A stretch of 64,000 nucleotides of DNA from Beta vulgaris subsp. vulgaris (lineage: Eukaryota; Streptophyta; Magnoliopsida; Caryophyllales; Amaranthaceae), in assembly GCF_026745355.1 (NCBI RefSeq), contig NC_079207.1, positions 15,138,150 to 15,202,149 on the forward strand, in the 5' to 3' direction. Shown here one piece after another: positions 24,571 to 34,373 of the stretch. Position numbers and translations under genes: made by a program. Under the pieces are notes generated by a model. It was not told the DNA's origin. It saw only the letters and a program-made list of their open reading frames with translations, and did not search any database. Numbering within the stretch: position 1 is the stretch's first letter; each line of letters opens with the position of its first letter.

Positions 24571-24659
24571 TTTTCCTATTTTTTTCATAAAAAGTATTTC
24601 TTAATACTTATCCATTGGAATTTGGATTGAAATTATAACATAAAACATATATTAAGTGG

Positions 24660-24777
24660 ATCCAAAGTAGTTTCATTGGTTAAAGTATTGGGAGGTGGCA
24701 CTCAAAGGCCAAGACCTAGGTTCTAATCCCTTCTACATCAATTGTCCTTTTAACTCTCTCGAACAAAAAAAAAAAAA
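24660..24777 (+). mobile_element. tRNA-derived SINE-like sequence
   Basis: A box-A-like block TAGTTTCATTGGTTAAAGT is followed about 40 bp later by the box-B-like AGGTTCTAATCCC and ends in a run of A after a T/C-rich stretch. This order is typical of plant SINEs. It is too divergent for a functional tRNA. Confidence 0.5.
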
Positions 24778-25384
24778 TCCATATATTATATTTTGCCAAA
24801 ACTGAAATTAAACCAAAGAAACTAGTCATTCTTTTCGAGTATCAAAAATCTTAGCTTCTTCCTCCCGCGCCACACCATTTTTGAAAAAAGAATTTATGAA
24901 TGAAATTGGACGAATTATGAGTTGCTCACATTAACGGGCTGATGAAACACTCATCTTCTTTCAATATTAGATAGATCTATTGATGAGGCTGACTGGGGTG
25001 TAATACAATCTTGTCACGATCTGCCTTCGTAGCTCATATGGATAAAAAAATAATATTGACACGATCATGCATACATAAGTAAATTAATTAAGTTTAAATT
25101 TGCGTGGTCGGTATTCAATTAAGCTCGATGCCATTGACTAAACCTATTCAACCCAGAAAGGAGAGAGCTAACTCGATTAAAATCTGAGATACATATAATT
25201 TATTACCTAGTAGCCAAGGGGTGTTAACAAATACCCAATCGAATTTGGTAACGATTTTATAAAAAAATGTTTGTAAAATCATTTTACTTATAATTTAAGG
25301 GTTGCGTATCCAATTTGGAAATCAAGGCCGTCTTAAAATTTTTGAGGCCCATATGTAAATATAAATTTGGGCCCTAAATATAGT
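24778..25384. other. Intergenic DNA, no gene recognised
   Basis: AT-rich sequence without motif-bearing frames. A phrase near 25022 (CCTTCGTAGCTCATATGGAT) has a close copy near 33634, so both belong to a dispersed repeat. Confidence 0.45.
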
Positions 25385-25970
25385 ACGGTTTCTTCACCAA
25401 ATACTCCCGACAAATCACGAAATTCACCATATACCCTCAATGTTTCAAATATTCACCATATACCCATGAGTTTTCAAACTGTGCACTATCTACCTTTTTT
25501 TGTTAACAGACGTTAAGTCGCCGTTAGCTTCATTTATAATTTTACCACTATTATCCCCTAATCCTAACTCTAACCCCTAACCCTAACTCTAACCCTTAAT
25601 GCCTAATTGACCTGATCGCCAAACACCAACCCTAATTAACCTAACCCTAACCCACCAACCTCCCCCTACCCTCCCCTGCACCCTTCCCTTCCTCGCACCG
25701 CAGCTCTTAACAATAACAACCACCACCCTCACCATTATTTTTTTAAAAATAAATCCATATTCAATCATGTTTCAACGCAAAATCGAAAAATCAACTATTT
25801 GATTGTCGCGAAAATTCAACCCACATCTGAGTGATCTGAAAATCCGTCGTAAAATCAACACTCAGATCTCTCTCTTTCATTTGGAACCGCGCGATGCATT
25901 GAATATTGCTACGGGAAATTGAGGCGGAGGGGTGGGGGCTAAGATGGTGGGGGTTGCAGCGGAGGGGAGA
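25385..25970. mobile_element. Left part of a foldback-type element, cut by the gypsy insertion
   Basis: Begins ACGGTTTCTTCACCAAATAC, similar to the terminus of the element at 59440-60620, continues with CACCATATACCC blocks and then many CCTAACCC-like motifs and C-rich DNA. At 25960 it changes to G-rich DNA and is interrupted at 25971 by the gypsy LTR. The G-rich DNA resumes after the target duplication at 31776-31860. A matching right terminus was not found. Confidence 0.5.
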
Positions 25971-26406
25971 TGACGCAGTCGGAACTATGGAAATTAGCAA
26001 ACACTAATCTCGAATCAAGAACACAGATTTACAAGCGATAAATCTGTAAAACTCCGGAATCCACCAGAAAGAGTATGAACTCTGTGATATTATTAAAAGT
26101 CAAAAACTGCCTCCAAACATTGACCTAATAATGTTTAAATACGTTCAACAAAACCCTAAAACAAAATTAAGGAAATAATTAAATTCGGAAATAATAAAAA
26201 AGCTGATTTCGGGCCTTAAACGGACCCGAATGGCCTAAAACACCTATACGTCACAGCCTAGCGATGTGTTTGACTCGTTGGGCCGTTCCGCTTCCGAAAA
26301 GGTATCACAATAGTCAATCGGACTCCGTCGGCCCATTTTCCGAAAAACAGTTCAGGCCTTTTGTCGCAAATCCTTTTCGAACTTTTCCGCCAATCTGCCT
26401 ACGTCA
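25971..26406 (-). repeat. 3' LTR of the gypsy element
   Basis: 436 bp, begins TGACGCAGTC and ends CTACGTCA on the + strand. Compared with the other LTR it keeps about 20-30 bp around 26262-26300 (TGTTTGACTCGTTGGG) that the other has lost, and differs at scattered bases. Confidence 0.93.
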
Positions 26407-26422
26407 GTCTCCTCTACCTCTA
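26407..26422 (-). other. Polypurine tract of the gypsy element
   Basis: On the - strand the sequence just before the 3' LTR reads AGAGGTAGAGGAGAC, purine-rich and directly abutting the LTR, as expected for the plus-strand primer. Confidence 0.6.
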
Positions 26423-27542
26423 AAGAACTCGACCCCGAGTTCGTATCACCATAAAGAGCCTGATCTGCATGGTACTCATAAATGTCAGCCACATTGAACG
26501 TGTTGGAAATGTTCATATCATCCGGCAGAGCGACCACATATGCATTGTCATTAATTTTGCGCGTCACTTTGAATGACCCATACTTGCGTGGTTTCAGTTT
26601 ATTGTAGGTACCAACAGGGAACCTCTCCTTCCGCAAAAACACCATCACCTCATCACCCACACTGAAAACCTTTACTCGCCTGTGTTTATATCAACAATAG
26701 CTTTATCTTCTGTCGCCAGTAGCATACATTTTAGCCTTCACAGCCTCCTTGACAGCAACAATCTCCTCTGCCATATTCCCAGCTGCCACACTAACTCCCA
26801 GCCCCTTAGGAAGCTTAATCAGATCAACCACATGCCTAGGGACAGAAGTGTAGACCACATAAAAGGGTGATCTCCCTATGGCTGAATGCACAGCACTGTT
26901 GTAAGCAAACTCTACCTGAGGCAAAGCCAAATCCCACTGCTTTGGTTTATCTCCACAGACACTATGAATCATATTCCCCAACGTCCTGTTAGTGACTTCA
27001 GTCTGCCCATCTGTCTGTGGATGAGCTGTTGAACTCCTGTTCAGTGCCGTCGCAAACATTCTCCACAGAGTTATCCAAAAATGGCTAAGAAACTTAGTGT
27101 CCCTATCCGAAGTGATAGAGGTAGGAACACCATGAAGCCTGACCACCTCCCTAAAGAAAAGCTTAGCCACATTCGAAGCATCAGCTGCCTTCTTACATGC
27201 AATGAAATGAGACATCTTCGAAAATCGATCAACCCACAAAAACAGAATCCACTCCTCGTTGAGTACGAGGCAACCCCAACACAAAATCATGGCCAAATCT
27301 TGCCAAATATCATCAGGAACAGGCAATGGCATATAAAGACCCGTATTTTGAGACTGATCTTTGGAGACTTGACACACATAACAGCGACGAACTATAGTAC
27401 CAGCATCCCTTCTCATGTGAGGCCAATAAAACCTCTCTTCTAACCCAACAATAGTCTTATCCCGCCCCAAATGTCCTCCAAGACCACCTCCATGAAGATC
27501 TCTAATCACTTTCTCGCGTAGGGACGAACAAGGAATGCACAA
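26423..27542 (-). pseudogene. Gypsy integrase, broken
   Basis: The frame 27542-26703 holds a zinc-binding region ending CYVC, the core with SDRDTKF (second catalytic Asp) and [10 protein letters not shown] (catalytic Glu). The C-terminal integrase domain with [12 protein letters not shown] follows in a separate frame at 26660-26352. The segment that should hold the first catalytic Asp (about 27255-27297) reads [11 protein letters not shown] in this frame; a neighbouring frame there resembles the family, so a pair of compensating single-base indels removed the Asp. A stop also separates it from RNase H. Not functional. Confidence 0.85.
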
Positions 27543-27614
27543 CTGGTCACCTCTAAAAAGGTACCCCTATCGAATATGGAAATCTGCACTAGGCTGCCCA
27601 TTGCTGCACTTTGC

Positions 27615-29392
27615 CTACAACTCCTTAAACTCCGCATCATCCTCATACAACTCCTTCAAACACTCAAAACCCACAATCTCCTGAGCTAATGTGATGAGTA
27701 AGGAAGCTCTCCTACTCAATGCATCTGCCACCTTATTCTGCACACCAGATTTATGTTGTATAATAAAAGGGAATTTCTGCAGAAAACTCACCCACCGAGC
27801 ATGCATCTTATTGATAACCTTCTGGCTGTGGAGGAACTTAAGTGCTTGGTGATCAGTGAATAGAATGAACTCCCTCTGCACTAGATAGTGCTCCCACTGC
27901 CGCAATGCCCTAAACACTGCATAGAACTCCTAGTCATACGTACTCCACTTCTTCCTAGCATCACTCAACTTTTCACTGAAATAACCACACCTCTTTCTCT
28001 TGAGACAGAACTGCTCCAATACCGACCCACTGCACACCATCACATTCAACTTGAAACACCTTGTCAAAATCAGGGAGTGCTAGATACGGGGCACGACAAA
28101 GTTTGGCTTTAATCAAAGAAAAACTCTTTTCCTGCTCATCTCCTCACTGAAACTTCCCCTTCTTCAAACATTCTGTGATTGGTGCGGTTATGGTACTGAA
28201 ATCCCGAATAAATCTGATGTAGAAAGTTGCTAGGCCATGAAAGCTACGAACTTTCGTAACTGATGTAGGTGTAGGCCAATCCCATATTGCGCTCACCTTC
28301 TCCTCATCCACCTGAATTCCTTCGGCACCAACAACAAAACCCAGGAAGAGTAATTTGCTGGTACAAAACGTGCACTTCTTCAGATTGATGTACAACTTAT
28401 TCTCCTGCAACACCTGCAGCACCTGAGCCACATGCTCCAGGTGATCTTTCTTGTCCTTGCTGTAAATCAGAATATCATCAAAATAAACAACAACAAAAGA
28501 ATCAGTAAAAGGACGAAGAACTTGGTTCATCAAACGCATGAAAGTACTCGGTGCATTAGATAAACCAAAAGGCATGACTAGCCACTCATATAACCCCTCC
28601 TTGCTCTTGAAAGCTGTCTTCCACTCATCTCCAGGTCGAATACGAATCTGATGATATCCACTGCGCAGATCTATCTTCGAAAACACCTTAGATCCTGCCA
28701 ATTCATCAAGCATATCTTCCAACGAGGGATAGGGAATCGATACTTGATAGTTATCTTATTGATGGCCCTGCTGTCAACACACATCCGCCACTAATTTCCC
28801 TTCTTAGGGACTAAAAGAACAGGAACTGCACATGGACTCATACTCTCCCGAATGAACCCCTTTTGCAACAAATCCTCAATCTGCTCTCTCAAGATCTCAT
28901 TCTCCTTGGGACTCATACGATAGTGGGGAAGGTTCGATAGGCTACAACCAGGAATCAGATCAATGTGGTGTTGTATGTCACGCATGGGGGTAGCTCTTTT
29001 GGTAACTCATCAGCAATCAACTCCTTAAAGCCCTCTAATATCTCCGAAACTTCAGCAGGAATAAGGTTCTCTTCTTTTACATCCCCTAAGAACCCTTTAA
29101 CTACTATCGGACAGAAAAGTTCAGTTTCTTTCACAGCATCATCAAGTTCCTTATCATTATAAGTCATTACTAAGAAACTGGTTTTCTTTCCCACAGCCTT
29201 ATCATCAAAATTCAAAACAGGAGCCATTGCAATTTTATGGGATCCCCAAGTAAACATCAGCACATTATCCCTTCCCCGATAAATAATATCATTATCAAAC
29301 TGCCAAGGCCTACCAAGTAAAATATGACATACATCCATATCAAGAACATCACACATTACCTCGTCTTTGTAGTGTTTCCCTATGGAAATGGG
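27615..29392 (-). pseudogene. Gypsy reverse transcriptase and RNase H, broken
   Basis: The frame 28722-28144 carries the fingers and palm with [12 protein letters not shown] and the catalytic YFDDILIYS. Upstream parts are at 28985-28791 ([18 protein letters not shown]) and 29356-28955 (protease-RT linker). An in-frame TAG at 28791-28793 splits the RT. RNase H lies at 27917-27615 with FTDHQALK and ADALSRR. Frame changes separate the blocks, so no continuous Pol can be made. Confidence 0.88.
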
Positions 29393-29400
29393 AACTCTGC

Positions 29401-29927
29401 TAGAGATGGCAATATCCAGTGGATCACCCGACCACCCGCTCCACCCGGTTTATTAAGTGGGTGAAAAACCCGGTTTAAATGGATGATAGCCGGGTGACGG
29501 ATAATCGGGTGATGGATGCGGGTCGGGTTCGGGTGATATTTTTTCATCCATCACCCGATCCATCATCCGTTTACCACCCGACCGTCACTCGTTTAAAGTA
29601 AAAAGTATATAATTTTTAAATTTTGGCTTTTAAAAATATTTTTATGTTAATAATGCGGATTAGAGTTAATTTGGAGACGATTTTACATAGTAAGTAGAAT
29701 TAAATAAATGGATTAGTGGTTCTTGTTAGTAATTTTTCTTTCTTCTCCTAATATTTGATTTCACCCGTTAATCACCCGATCCATCCGTTAACCCGGTTAC
29801 AAATGGATGGATGGATTCGGGTGGAGATGGATGCGGGTGATGGATGGATCGGGTGAAGTGGGTGGATGCGGGTGATGGATGCGGGTGACGCTCCACCCGC
29901 CCCGAACCCGATCCATTTACATCTCTA
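29401..29927. mobile_element. hAT-like non-autonomous element inside the gypsy element
   Basis: Ends TAGAGATGGCAATATCCA and (right, reverse complement) TAGAGATGTAAATGGATC. Exact 8-bp target duplication AACTCTGC at 29393-29400 and 29928-29935. 527 bp, no coding frame; the interior is built of degenerate GGATGCGGGTGA-type repeats and their complements near both ends. TIR type and 8-bp TSD fit the hAT superfamily. It interrupts the protease-RT region, so it inserted after the gypsy element. Confidence 0.88.
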
Positions 29928-31312
29928 AACTCTGCAAGTCATTGTCACTCGAACCTTAGACCCCTTGCTGACCCAACCCAAGGCGTATGGTTTCTCATGT
30001 GGTGTTGTGGACAGCTTCAAATACTCCACTAGCTTATGGGACACCAAATTCTCCGTACTACCATTGTCCACAATCAGGTTACAGACTTTGTTCTGAATAG
30101 AACAATGAGTTTTAAACAGGTTCTTACGCTGCCCCTCCTCTTTAGAAGCTAACAGGACCCTCTGCAACACAAAGTTAACTCGATCCTCAGACTCTTCCTC
30201 AGCAAACTCCGCATCTGCATACTCATCATTTTCTTCTTCAAACTCCCCTCCATCTGCTTCTCCTTCTAAAACTGCAGTGACTCTCCTAGTTGGGTAGACA
30301 TTAGACCTATGACCCTTGCCGTTACAACGATAGCAAGTGTCCCCACTAGGCCTGGCATACGGGTTGTTCTGCTTAGGTACAGGGGCCTTTCCTTGTGTTG
30401 CACTACTCGAACCGACCTTTGGTGCAGACCCAGACTCCTTGTTTACTGCACTTTTCTCCTTTTCACTGTTAAATTCAAAGTTACTCTGGGTGAGTATCTT
30501 TTGAAAGAAGAGAAATTTCCAGGGGATTTCACAATTTGCTCCGCCTTTAACGCCAGATTGGATGCCTCTGCCACAGTCCACACAGTTTTCAAACCAATCT
30601 TCTCTTGTAGAGAATTCTTCAGTCCACTAATATACCGAGCCACCTTCTGATTTTCGGATTCCCCTAAGTCATTGCGCTCAGAAAATCGCAGGAACTCTGC
30701 TGTATACTCTGTCACACTCCTCTTCCCCTGAACGCATTCTATATACATCTTATACAGAATCTGCTCATAATCCTACGGTAAAAACCGCTCCAACATCAAT
30801 TGCTTCATGCGTCGTCAGGTCTTAACTGGCCCTTTCCTTTGTCTTTGCCTCTGTGCAACCAACTTATCCCACCAAACAACAGCAGTACTCTTCAACCTAA
30901 CCGCCACCATCTTAACATGTTTATTTTGGGGAACCTCCATAACCTCGAAAAATCTATCGACATCAATCTGCCAATCCAGAAATTCCTCCACTCCCATATT
31001 TTCATAAAACAACGGAATATCTGCTTTTACTCTATAATCATGCTTAAAAGAATTATTACCTTCCTCGCTACGTTCTTCTTCATAAACTTCTTCTTCCTCA
31101 GAACTCGAACTATCTACCACGACAGGTCGTTTGCCCCTCTTCCCTGGAGTTCGATTTCGTTCTCCCCTCTTGTCTCCTCCTCTATTGTTATTGTTCTGCA
31201 TGTTATTCATCTGCGTAGTCAACGCAGTCATCTGCTCGGTCAATGCAGTAAGGGCCGTGGTAAAAGCCGCGGTAACCCCTTCAAGATCTACCCTAGTCAC
31301 CGGTTCTCCCAT
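29928..31312 (-). pseudogene. Gypsy gag and protease, broken
   Basis: Gag probably starts at the ATG at 31312 ([12 protein letters not shown]); the open frame extends upstream into the LTR but that part is untranslated by family structure. Capsid-like sequence continues in three different frames (31312-30815, 30748-30443, 30581-29925). The zinc knuckle CYRCNGKGHRSNVYP has Tyr where the fourth ligand Cys belongs. The protease motif is VDNGSTENLVS. Frameshifts near 30800 and 30550 and the hAT insertion at its end make it non-functional. Confidence 0.85.
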
Positions 31313-31348
31313 GGTCTTCAAGCTATGAAAAGAGACAGGAGAAGGCCT

Positions 31349-31360
31349 GCTCTGATACCA
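31349..31360 (-). other. Primer-binding site (initiator tRNA-Met type)
   Basis: On the - strand TGGTATCAGAGC begins two bases inside the 5' LTR. This is the usual sequence complementary to the 3' end of plant initiator methionine tRNA. Confidence 0.9.
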
Positions 31361-31362
31361 CT

Positions 31363-31775
31363 TGACGAAGTCGGAACTATGGAAATTAGCAAACACTAAT
31401 CTCGAATCAAGAACACAGATTTACAAGCGATAAATTTGTAAAAACTCCGAAATCCACCAGAAAGAGTATGAACTCTGTGATATTATTAAAGTCAAAAACT
31501 GCCTCCAAACATTGACCTAATAATGTTTAAATACATTCAACAAAACCCTAAAACAAAATTAAGGAAATAATTAAATTCGGAAATAATTAAAAAGCTGATT
31601 TTGGGCCTTAAACGGACCCGGATGGCCTAAAACGCCTATACGTCACGGGGTAGTGCTTCGGAAAAGGTATCACAATAGTCAATCGGACTATGTCGGCCCA
31701 TTTTCCGCAAAACAGTTCAGGTCTTACTTTTGTCGCAAATCCTTTTCGAACTTTTCCGCCAATCTGCCTACGTCA
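31363..31775 (-). repeat. 5' LTR of the gypsy element
   Basis: 413 bp, TGACGAAGTC...CTACGTCA on the + strand, matching the other LTR over its length apart from a deletion near 31650 and scattered substitutions. The divergence indicates an old insertion. Confidence 0.93.
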
Positions 31776-31780
31776 GGAGA

Positions 31781-32062
31781 AGTGGCTGGGTTAGCAGGGG
31801 GAGGGGGTTGGGAGCTGCGGTGGTGGAGGGAAGGGGGAGAGAGGCTGAGGTGGAGAGATAGAACATAAGACGAACTTATTTGCTCCACCAAAGTGAATTT
31901 TTTTTTATTATACAAAGAGATAACACTAACGAATATCTTCTTAATTTTTTTTGGCTTTAGTAAAAGCAAATTAAAACGAATTTAGACATGATATAACAAC
32001 TATCTTCAAGGGGATAATGACATGACCTTATTATGTAGAATGTAGTAACACAAATATAATGT
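31781..32062. other. Remainder of the foldback element and 3' flank of UGT gene 2
   Basis: 31781-31862 is G-rich and continues the sequence interrupted at 25970. From about 31870 the DNA is AT-rich and probably contains the 3' UTR of the - strand glycosyltransferase. No other gene. Confidence 0.5.
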
Positions 32063-33469
32063 TCAGCTCACAATCTTTTTAACTACCTCGGACAATGCGT
32101 TATAAGAAGATCCACCCTCGCTCAAGGCCTTATTTGCACTTGCTTTCAACTCATTGACCCTTGTTCTTATGCCTATTCCTTCCTTATCCACCATCACCCT
32201 TCTCACCATTTTTGCTATCTCACCCCTTTCCACTAGCTCCATGCTAGGTTTCACATGAGATCGAACTGCAATCCCAAGATTATTAACAAGCATAGTTGCA
32301 TTCATTTTTTGCTCTGCATAAAGAGGCCAAGCGATAATAGGCACCCCATTTACAATACTTTCCAAAGTAGAATTCCACCCACAATGACAAACGAATGCTC
32401 CGATTGATCGATGGGGCAGGATCTCGTCTTGAGGAGCCCACATTGGCACAATAAAACCTACCTCGTGTGTTCGATCGACGAATCCGTCCGGCAGATACTT
32501 AGAGAGCCCTCCCTCACCATGCATGGACTTAAACAAGGAACCTGCATTGTCATTTTCTATAGGAGGTCGGATCACCCAAATAAATCGTTGCTTACTCAAC
32601 TCCAAACCCATGGCTAATTCAATAGTCTGTTGAGCTGATATGGTCCCACCACTCCCAAATGAAACATAAACAACAGACTCATTTGGTTGCCGGTCCAGCC
32701 ATTTGATTAACTCGGGTTTTAAACCTTTTGGTTCACCCGTTCTAACCACAGGTCCAATGGGATAAACCGGTGCTTTAGCAATTTCTTTCATGAACCTTAA
32801 ATCCTTAAATGCAAGAAGCGTCTTGGCCTCAAGATCATCCCATGTGTTCACCAAAATGCCATCAACCGCGGCGATGTCGTAGCCCATACGGACGAAGTCT
32901 TTGTAAGGCCGTTCATCGGGGATAAAGGTTAGTTCAAGTAGATCCTCACCCGGGATCGGTTCACAACCAGGGATATAAAACGGTTCATCCCGGTTCACCA
33001 CTTTATCGACGTGCGGAAGATATAAATTGTAGGACAAAAACATTGCATTAGAAGCAATGAACACGTACTTGAACATGTTAAACTCTTGGGCGATCGTCTT
33101 GATTGCCTCTGTACTAAATTGGTCGACAATCAGAGCAATGGGTTTGTTCTTCATGCCGTTGATTGCGGAGCGTAAGGCAGGGAGAGCATCCCTCATCATA
33201 TCCAACAGCGTAGGGATGAAGGATTGTTTGGATGGGAAATTTTGTGTTTCGGTAGGGAGGATCACGGTGTTGATGACCCCGCGCCACGACGAAATGGCAG
33301 AGCCGTATATCTCATCCTCTGCACGGTGGACGGAAGGGGTGACGGCAAAGATGGTTATGGTCAGTTCATGATGCGCAGCTAGGCGCTTGGCTAGCTCTAC
33401 TACGGGGATCAAATGGCCTGAGCCCGGGCTAGCAAGGAGCGCAACGTGGGTTTTTGATGAGATTACCAT
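32063..33469 (-). CDS. UDP-glycosyltransferase, UGT72 type
   Basis: Single-exon GT-B glycosyltransferase of 468 codons from the chosen ATG. An in-frame ATG eight codons upstream (33493) exists, but starting at 33469 gives MVISSKTHVALL, which lines up with the start of the neighbouring UGT, and a TATA box at 33537-33544 would leave almost no leader for the upstream ATG. Catalytic His19 (SPGSGHLIP) and Asp116 (LIVDQFS) are present. The 44-residue PSPG box runs from WAPQDEIL through CHCGWNSTLES to PLYAEQ, again ending in Gln (residues 344-387). Likely role: glucosylation of a phenolic acceptor using UDP-glucose in the cytosol. It differs from the other copy along its whole length, so the duplication is old. 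Reading frame intact and of normal length. Confidence 0.95.
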   Translation of the reverse strand: MVISSKTHVALLASPGSGHLIPVVELAKRLAAHHELTITIFAVTPSVHRAEDEIYGSAISSWRGVINTVILPTETQNFPSKQSFIPTLLDMMRDALPALRSAINGMKNKPIALIVDQFSTEAIKTIAQEFNMFKYVFIASNAMFLSYNLYLPHVDKVVNRDEPFYIPGCEPIPGEDLLELTFIPDERPYKDFVRMGYDIAAVDGILVNTWDDLEAKTLLAFKDLRFMKEIAKAPVYPIGPVVRTGEPKGLKPELIKWLDRQPNESVVYVSFGSGGTISAQQTIELAMGLELSKQRFIWVIRPPIENDNAGSLFKSMHGEGGLSKYLPDGFVDRTHEVGFIVPMWAPQDEILPHRSIGAFVCHCGWNSTLESIVNGVPIIAWPLYAEQKMNATMLVNNLGIAVRSHVKPSMELVERGEIAKMVRRVMVDKEGIGIRTRVNELKASANKALSEGGSSYNALSEVVKKIVS

Positions 33470-33536
33470 GGTTATTAAAGGAGGAACAGGCAAAGGTATG
33501 ATGGAGATAATCAGAAAATTTTATGGTGTGTGGTCA

Positions 33537-33544
33537 TATTTATA
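33537..33544 (-). promoter_or_regulatory. TATA box of UGT gene 2
   Basis: On the - strand this reads TATAAATA, 67 bp upstream of the preferred ATG at 33469. Transcription would start roughly 30 bp downstream of it, near 33505, leaving a leader of about 35 nt. Confidence 0.6.
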
Positions 33545-33985
33545 CTTAGCTTATAGATTGATATGGCCGTTGCTATGTTGGTATGCATTTCAATGAATAT
33601 CAAACCTTCAATTACAAATACAAAGAATATACTGCCTTCGTGGCTCATATGGATCAAAAACAAATACAAAAAATATTTTAGTTTAGTGGTTAAGATTAGG
33701 TGATGTGAACAACAAGTTCGATTTTTTTTTTTTTTTTTTTGTAGGCTTATATAGATAAAAAAAAAATCCTCAATTACAAATAGAAAAAAAAAGTTAAGAC
33801 AATTACGGGTTTAGACAATAAAAATATATTGTCCTATTCTGACTGTCCTAGACTCCTAGACATATATGGTAAAAAATCGATAGATGTACCCCGTTCATTC
33901 TAGTGCTAAGAGTTTTTATTTATTGTGATTTGTGACCTTAAGGTTATATGACTAAATTTTACACTTTTTTTTTTCTTTTGAAGGT
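33545..33985. other. Upstream flank of UGT gene 2
   Basis: AT-rich DNA with a long T run at 33722-33740. At 33675-33722 the phrase TTTAGTGGTTAAGATTAGG followed by AGTTCGA looks like a decayed SINE head. No gene. Confidence 0.45.
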
Positions 33986-33995
33986 GAGGACTGAG

Positions 33996-34363
33996 GAGTT
34001 CACTCATGGTACACCCGGGTGTACCATGAGCATGGTACATCCGGGGGTATTTTTGTAATAAATTAGAATTTCAGATGCTCATTTGACACCAAATTTGCTC
34101 ATATGGGCAATTTGTTCATTTACTCATCTGCTCATTTTGCTCATTTTGTAATAAAAGTATTTGCTCATTTTCTTAAATGAGTAGAAATGTTTGCTCATTT
34201 GCTCATTGTTCATTTTACTCATTTGCTCATTCGCGCATTTTGCTCATTTGGAGAAAATAGTCTTGGGTGTACCATGAGCATGGTACACCCGGGTGTACCA
34301 TGAGCATGGTACACCCGGGTGTACCATGAGCATGGTACACCCGGGTGTACTATAAATATTCTC
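33996..34363. mobile_element. Mutator-like MITE built of palindromic CCCGGG modules
   Basis: Flanked by the exact 10-mer GAGGACTGAG (33986-33995 and 34364-34373). Both ends start GAG inward and carry inverted copies of GTACACCCGGGTGTACCATG. The right arm holds three tandem 26-bp units (34265-34350) each made of GTACCATGAGCATGGTAC plus CCCGGG. The centre is a run of TTGCTCAT-type repeats. No coding frame. A 10-bp TSD favours a Mutator-like element. Confidence 0.7.
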
Positions 34364-34373
34364 GAGGACTGAG

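Larger units (their letters stand above)
25971..31775 (-). mobile_element. Decayed Ty3/gypsy LTR retrotransposon
   Basis: Two LTRs (25971-26406 and 31363-31775) share TGACG...CGTCA ends and are flanked by the 5-bp duplication GGAGA (25966-25970 and 31776-31780). On the - strand the order is 5' LTR, primer-binding site, gag, protease, reverse transcriptase, RNase H, integrase, polypurine tract, 3' LTR, which is the gypsy order. All coding parts carry stops or frameshifts. An hAT-like element is inserted at 29401-29927. The element lies between the two UGT genes. Confidence 0.93.

Noticed and set aside
24660..24777. tRNA gene
   Set aside because: Box A/B-like blocks are present but the cloverleaf cannot be formed and a poly(A) tail follows, so it is SINE-like.
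25555..25660. Interstitial telomere
   Set aside because: The CCCTAA motifs are degenerate, few and part of an inverted-repeat element that recurs in the window.
30800..31399. 199-codon open frame on the + strand
   Set aside because: It is the reverse shadow of the gypsy gag region on the - strand.
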